Source: Thermoplasmata archaeon (GTDB taxonomy: Archaea; Thermoplasmatota; Thermoplasmata; Thermoplasmatales; Thermoplasmataceae). Taken from it: a DNA stretch of 6,766 nt. Each line of letters begins with the position of its first letter. Within the stretch, counting starts at the first letter, position 1. The position numbers and the translations under genes were made by a program. Below are positions 5,310 through 6,766 of the stretch, one piece after another. The notes under the pieces are model-generated. The model did not search any database, was not told the origin of the DNA, and worked only from the letters and a program-made list of their open reading frames with translations. The stretch lies in assembly GCA_021799755.1 (NCBI GenBank), contig JAJYZU010000058.1, forward strand, positions 1 through 6,766, given 5' to 3'.

Positions 5310-6766
5310 ATGGGTAAACTTGCTGCCCTGCTTGCTGGAACTTTTGCTGTCCTAATACTGTCGTATTATCTGCTTTCCCCTGCTTACAGTCCACTCATAG
5401 ACTGGATTGGGCCTTTCATTGGATATCGGCTGGTTTTCATTCTTGGACTGGTCTATCTGCTCTTAGGTAACCCGCTCGGTCGGATGACACTTCTTGTTTC
5501 CTGGATACTTATCGGTGTTGTGATCGGTCTCGCAGCAGGAAAGACCGGAAGAGCCATTGGTGTGTCATTGCTTGTTTATTCGATCTCGTGGACAATGCTT
5601 GGACTGGCTGCAGTTTCACTCATCCATAGTCTGTCAAACCTATCAGGGATAATAAATACATCCGTCCTTGGGGTTGTACCCTCTGGGACAAATTTGTATA
5701 CCCTGACAACTGAACCTGTAATCGACAAGATTTACACTTTTTTTCTTTCGAGCCTGACTTCCACTGGGGGCAGTACACCGTTTGTATCTTTGCCCAGCCC
5801 TCCTGTTGGCGGTTCGATTGGTTCATTGCTGGACATATTTGTGGTGAATGTCATTGAATCGCTTGTCATCCTTCTAGTTGTCAGTGGAGTTACAGGTCAT
5901 CTTGTCTCAAGAATTTTCAATTCAAAGAAGAAGAGTCAACCTCCAGTTTCCAAGGACTCTGGAAAAGATAATGAGGGGATAAAGGCAGCCTCTATTCTTC
6001 TTGTCATAATACTGATGATATCCGGAATAATTATATTCAGTTCTGGGAGTTCAACCCTCAATCCCAGTGCAGTTGTTACTGCTGGAAATCATCCCGAAAA
6101 TGTTTATGTGAATCCGAATTCAGTTATTGGCGCCTTGAATTCGAATTATTCATCCCCAATTTTGTACTCTACCAGTTTTTTACCAAAGATTGATGCACCT
6201 TCTTATCTCTCTGCCGAGGTTAAAAGTGATTATATGAATTATATTGCCCAAGCCGTCGCGTCATCCAACAGTTCGATCTCTTCCCTTCAGGCAGATATGT
6301 CCCTTGTTACGGGTGACGGCGATATTTACAATGCGTATGGTTCGATGGAGGTAAACAACACCTCCAGCAACTTTCTGTTCTCATCCTCGCCTTTTACAGA
6401 TAGCATCTTCTCGGCGGTTATAGTTCAGGATAACCTCTCTTCATTTTCCCTTCCCATAGGAATATCTGGGTCAACAGGCAGCGTGATTACTTCCTCTGGA
6501 TTACTGTCACTGATCCCTAATTTCCTCTTCATAGCTGCTTTTCCGGGTAATCCTGCGTCGAGCTCCGCCGATGCTAAATCAGCCTCTTCTGCTGTGGCAA
6601 ATGCACTCAACACGGGATCACTTACCGATATTTTCTCATACAACACATCGTCCAACATTAGCGGCCTCAATTACAACAATCAGAGCATAACGTTATACAT
6701 ATTTTCATCCAATCCATCGTTTGGTCAGATCGCGGATTCGTTCGCAAACAGCCTGGTTTTGAAAGC
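5310..6766 (+). CDS. Membrane protein of unknown family with sequon-rich extracytoplasmic domain, C-terminus beyond window
   Basis: An open frame runs from ATG 5310 to the right edge, 485 codons visible with no stop. I do not recognise the family. There are about six hydrophobic segments (roughly 4-24, 36-53, 59-77, 82-105, 172-199, 225-243). A very basic linker (FNSKKKSQPPVSKDSGKDNEG, about 203-223) between segments 5 and 6 should be cytoplasmic. This places both the 106-171 loop and everything after 243 outside the cell. These outer parts are rich in Ser and Asn and contain ten N-X-S/T sequons: N110, N116, N279, N320, N349, N350, N375, N445, N449 and N457. Parts such as SSNSSISS are low-complexity. 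ATG 5310 is chosen because a TATA box lies 26-28 bases upstream with no ribosome binding site. Next to a glycan operon it could be a heavily N-glycosylated surface protein, which is inference. It is 125 bases downstream of the flippase and seems to have its own promoter. Confidence 0.75.
   Translation, partial: MGKLAALLAGTFAVLILSYYLLSPAYSPLIDWIGPFIGYRLVFILGLVYLLLGNPLGRMTLLVSWILIGVVIGLAAGKTGRAIGVSLLVYSISWTMLGLAAVSLIHSLSNLSGIINTSVLGVVPSGTNLYTLTTEPVIDKIYTFFLSSLTSTGGSTPFVSLPSPPVGGSIGSLLDIFVVNVIESLVILLVVSGVTGHLVSRIFNSKKKSQPPVSKDSGKDNEGIKAASILLVIILMISGIIIFSSGSSTLNPSAVVTAGNHPENVYVNPNSVIGALNSNYSSPILYSTSFLPKIDAPSYLSAEVKSDYMNYIAQAVASSNSSISSLQADMSLVTGDGDIYNAYGSMEVNNTSSNFLFSSSPFTDSIFSAVIVQDNLSSFSLPIGISGSTGSVITSSGLLSLIPNFLFIAAFPGNPASSSADAKSASSAVANALNTGSLTDIFSYNTSSNISGLNYNNQSITLYIFSSNPSFGQIADSFANSLVLK

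Noticed and set aside
6425..6670. An 81-codon minus-strand frame near the right edge with a protein-like acidic composition.
   Set aside because: It lies opposite the long plus-strand frame, which has its own promoter signal, membrane segments and sequons; no start signal supports the minus frame.

Overview
The window looks like chromosomal DNA of an archaeon, most likely a member of the Thermoplasmata (Thermoplasma or a relative). The evidence is indirect. Arginine is mostly AGG/AGA and isoleucine often ATA. Two genes have an archaeal TATA box 26-28 bases upstream of the start codon and no Shine-Dalgarno sequence, the layout of leaderless archaeal mRNAs. Where a ribosome binding site is visible it has the archaeal AGGTGAT form. 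The species assignment is inference.

Layout: (1) positions 1-937, minus strand, the N-terminal part of a polytopic DUF2079 membrane protein that runs off the left edge. (2) 938-1085, a 148-base divergent promoter region with a TATA-like box for each direction and a 7-bp inverted repeat. (3) 1086-5184, plus strand, four closely spaced genes that read as one operon: gmhA (sedoheptulose-7-phosphate isomerase), a GalE-like extended SDR nucleotide-sugar epimerase, an HddA-like GHMP sugar kinase, and a 14-segment polysaccharide flippase of the Wzx/MOP type. (4) 5185-5309, a 125-base gap with a small inverted repeat and a TATA box. (5) 5310 to the right edge, plus strand, a membrane protein of no recognised family with a long Ser/Asn-rich extracytoplasmic part carrying many N-glycosylation sequons. 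No stretch over 300 bases lacks a gene. No RNA gene, mobile element or CRISPR array is visible.

How it fits together: the operon looks like a surface-glycan module. GmhA would draw sedoheptulose 7-phosphate from the pentose phosphate pool and make D-glycero-D-manno-heptose 7-phosphate. The HddA-like kinase would phosphorylate C1. The epimerase would alter the nucleotide-activated heptose or another NDP-sugar. The flippase would move a lipid-linked oligosaccharide across the membrane. The 7-phosphatase (GmhB) and the nucleotidylyltransferase (HddC/HldE-like) needed to complete the classical heptose route are not in the window. The DUF2079 protein may act on lipid-linked sugars and the sequon-rich protein may be a glycan acceptor, but both roles are inferred.
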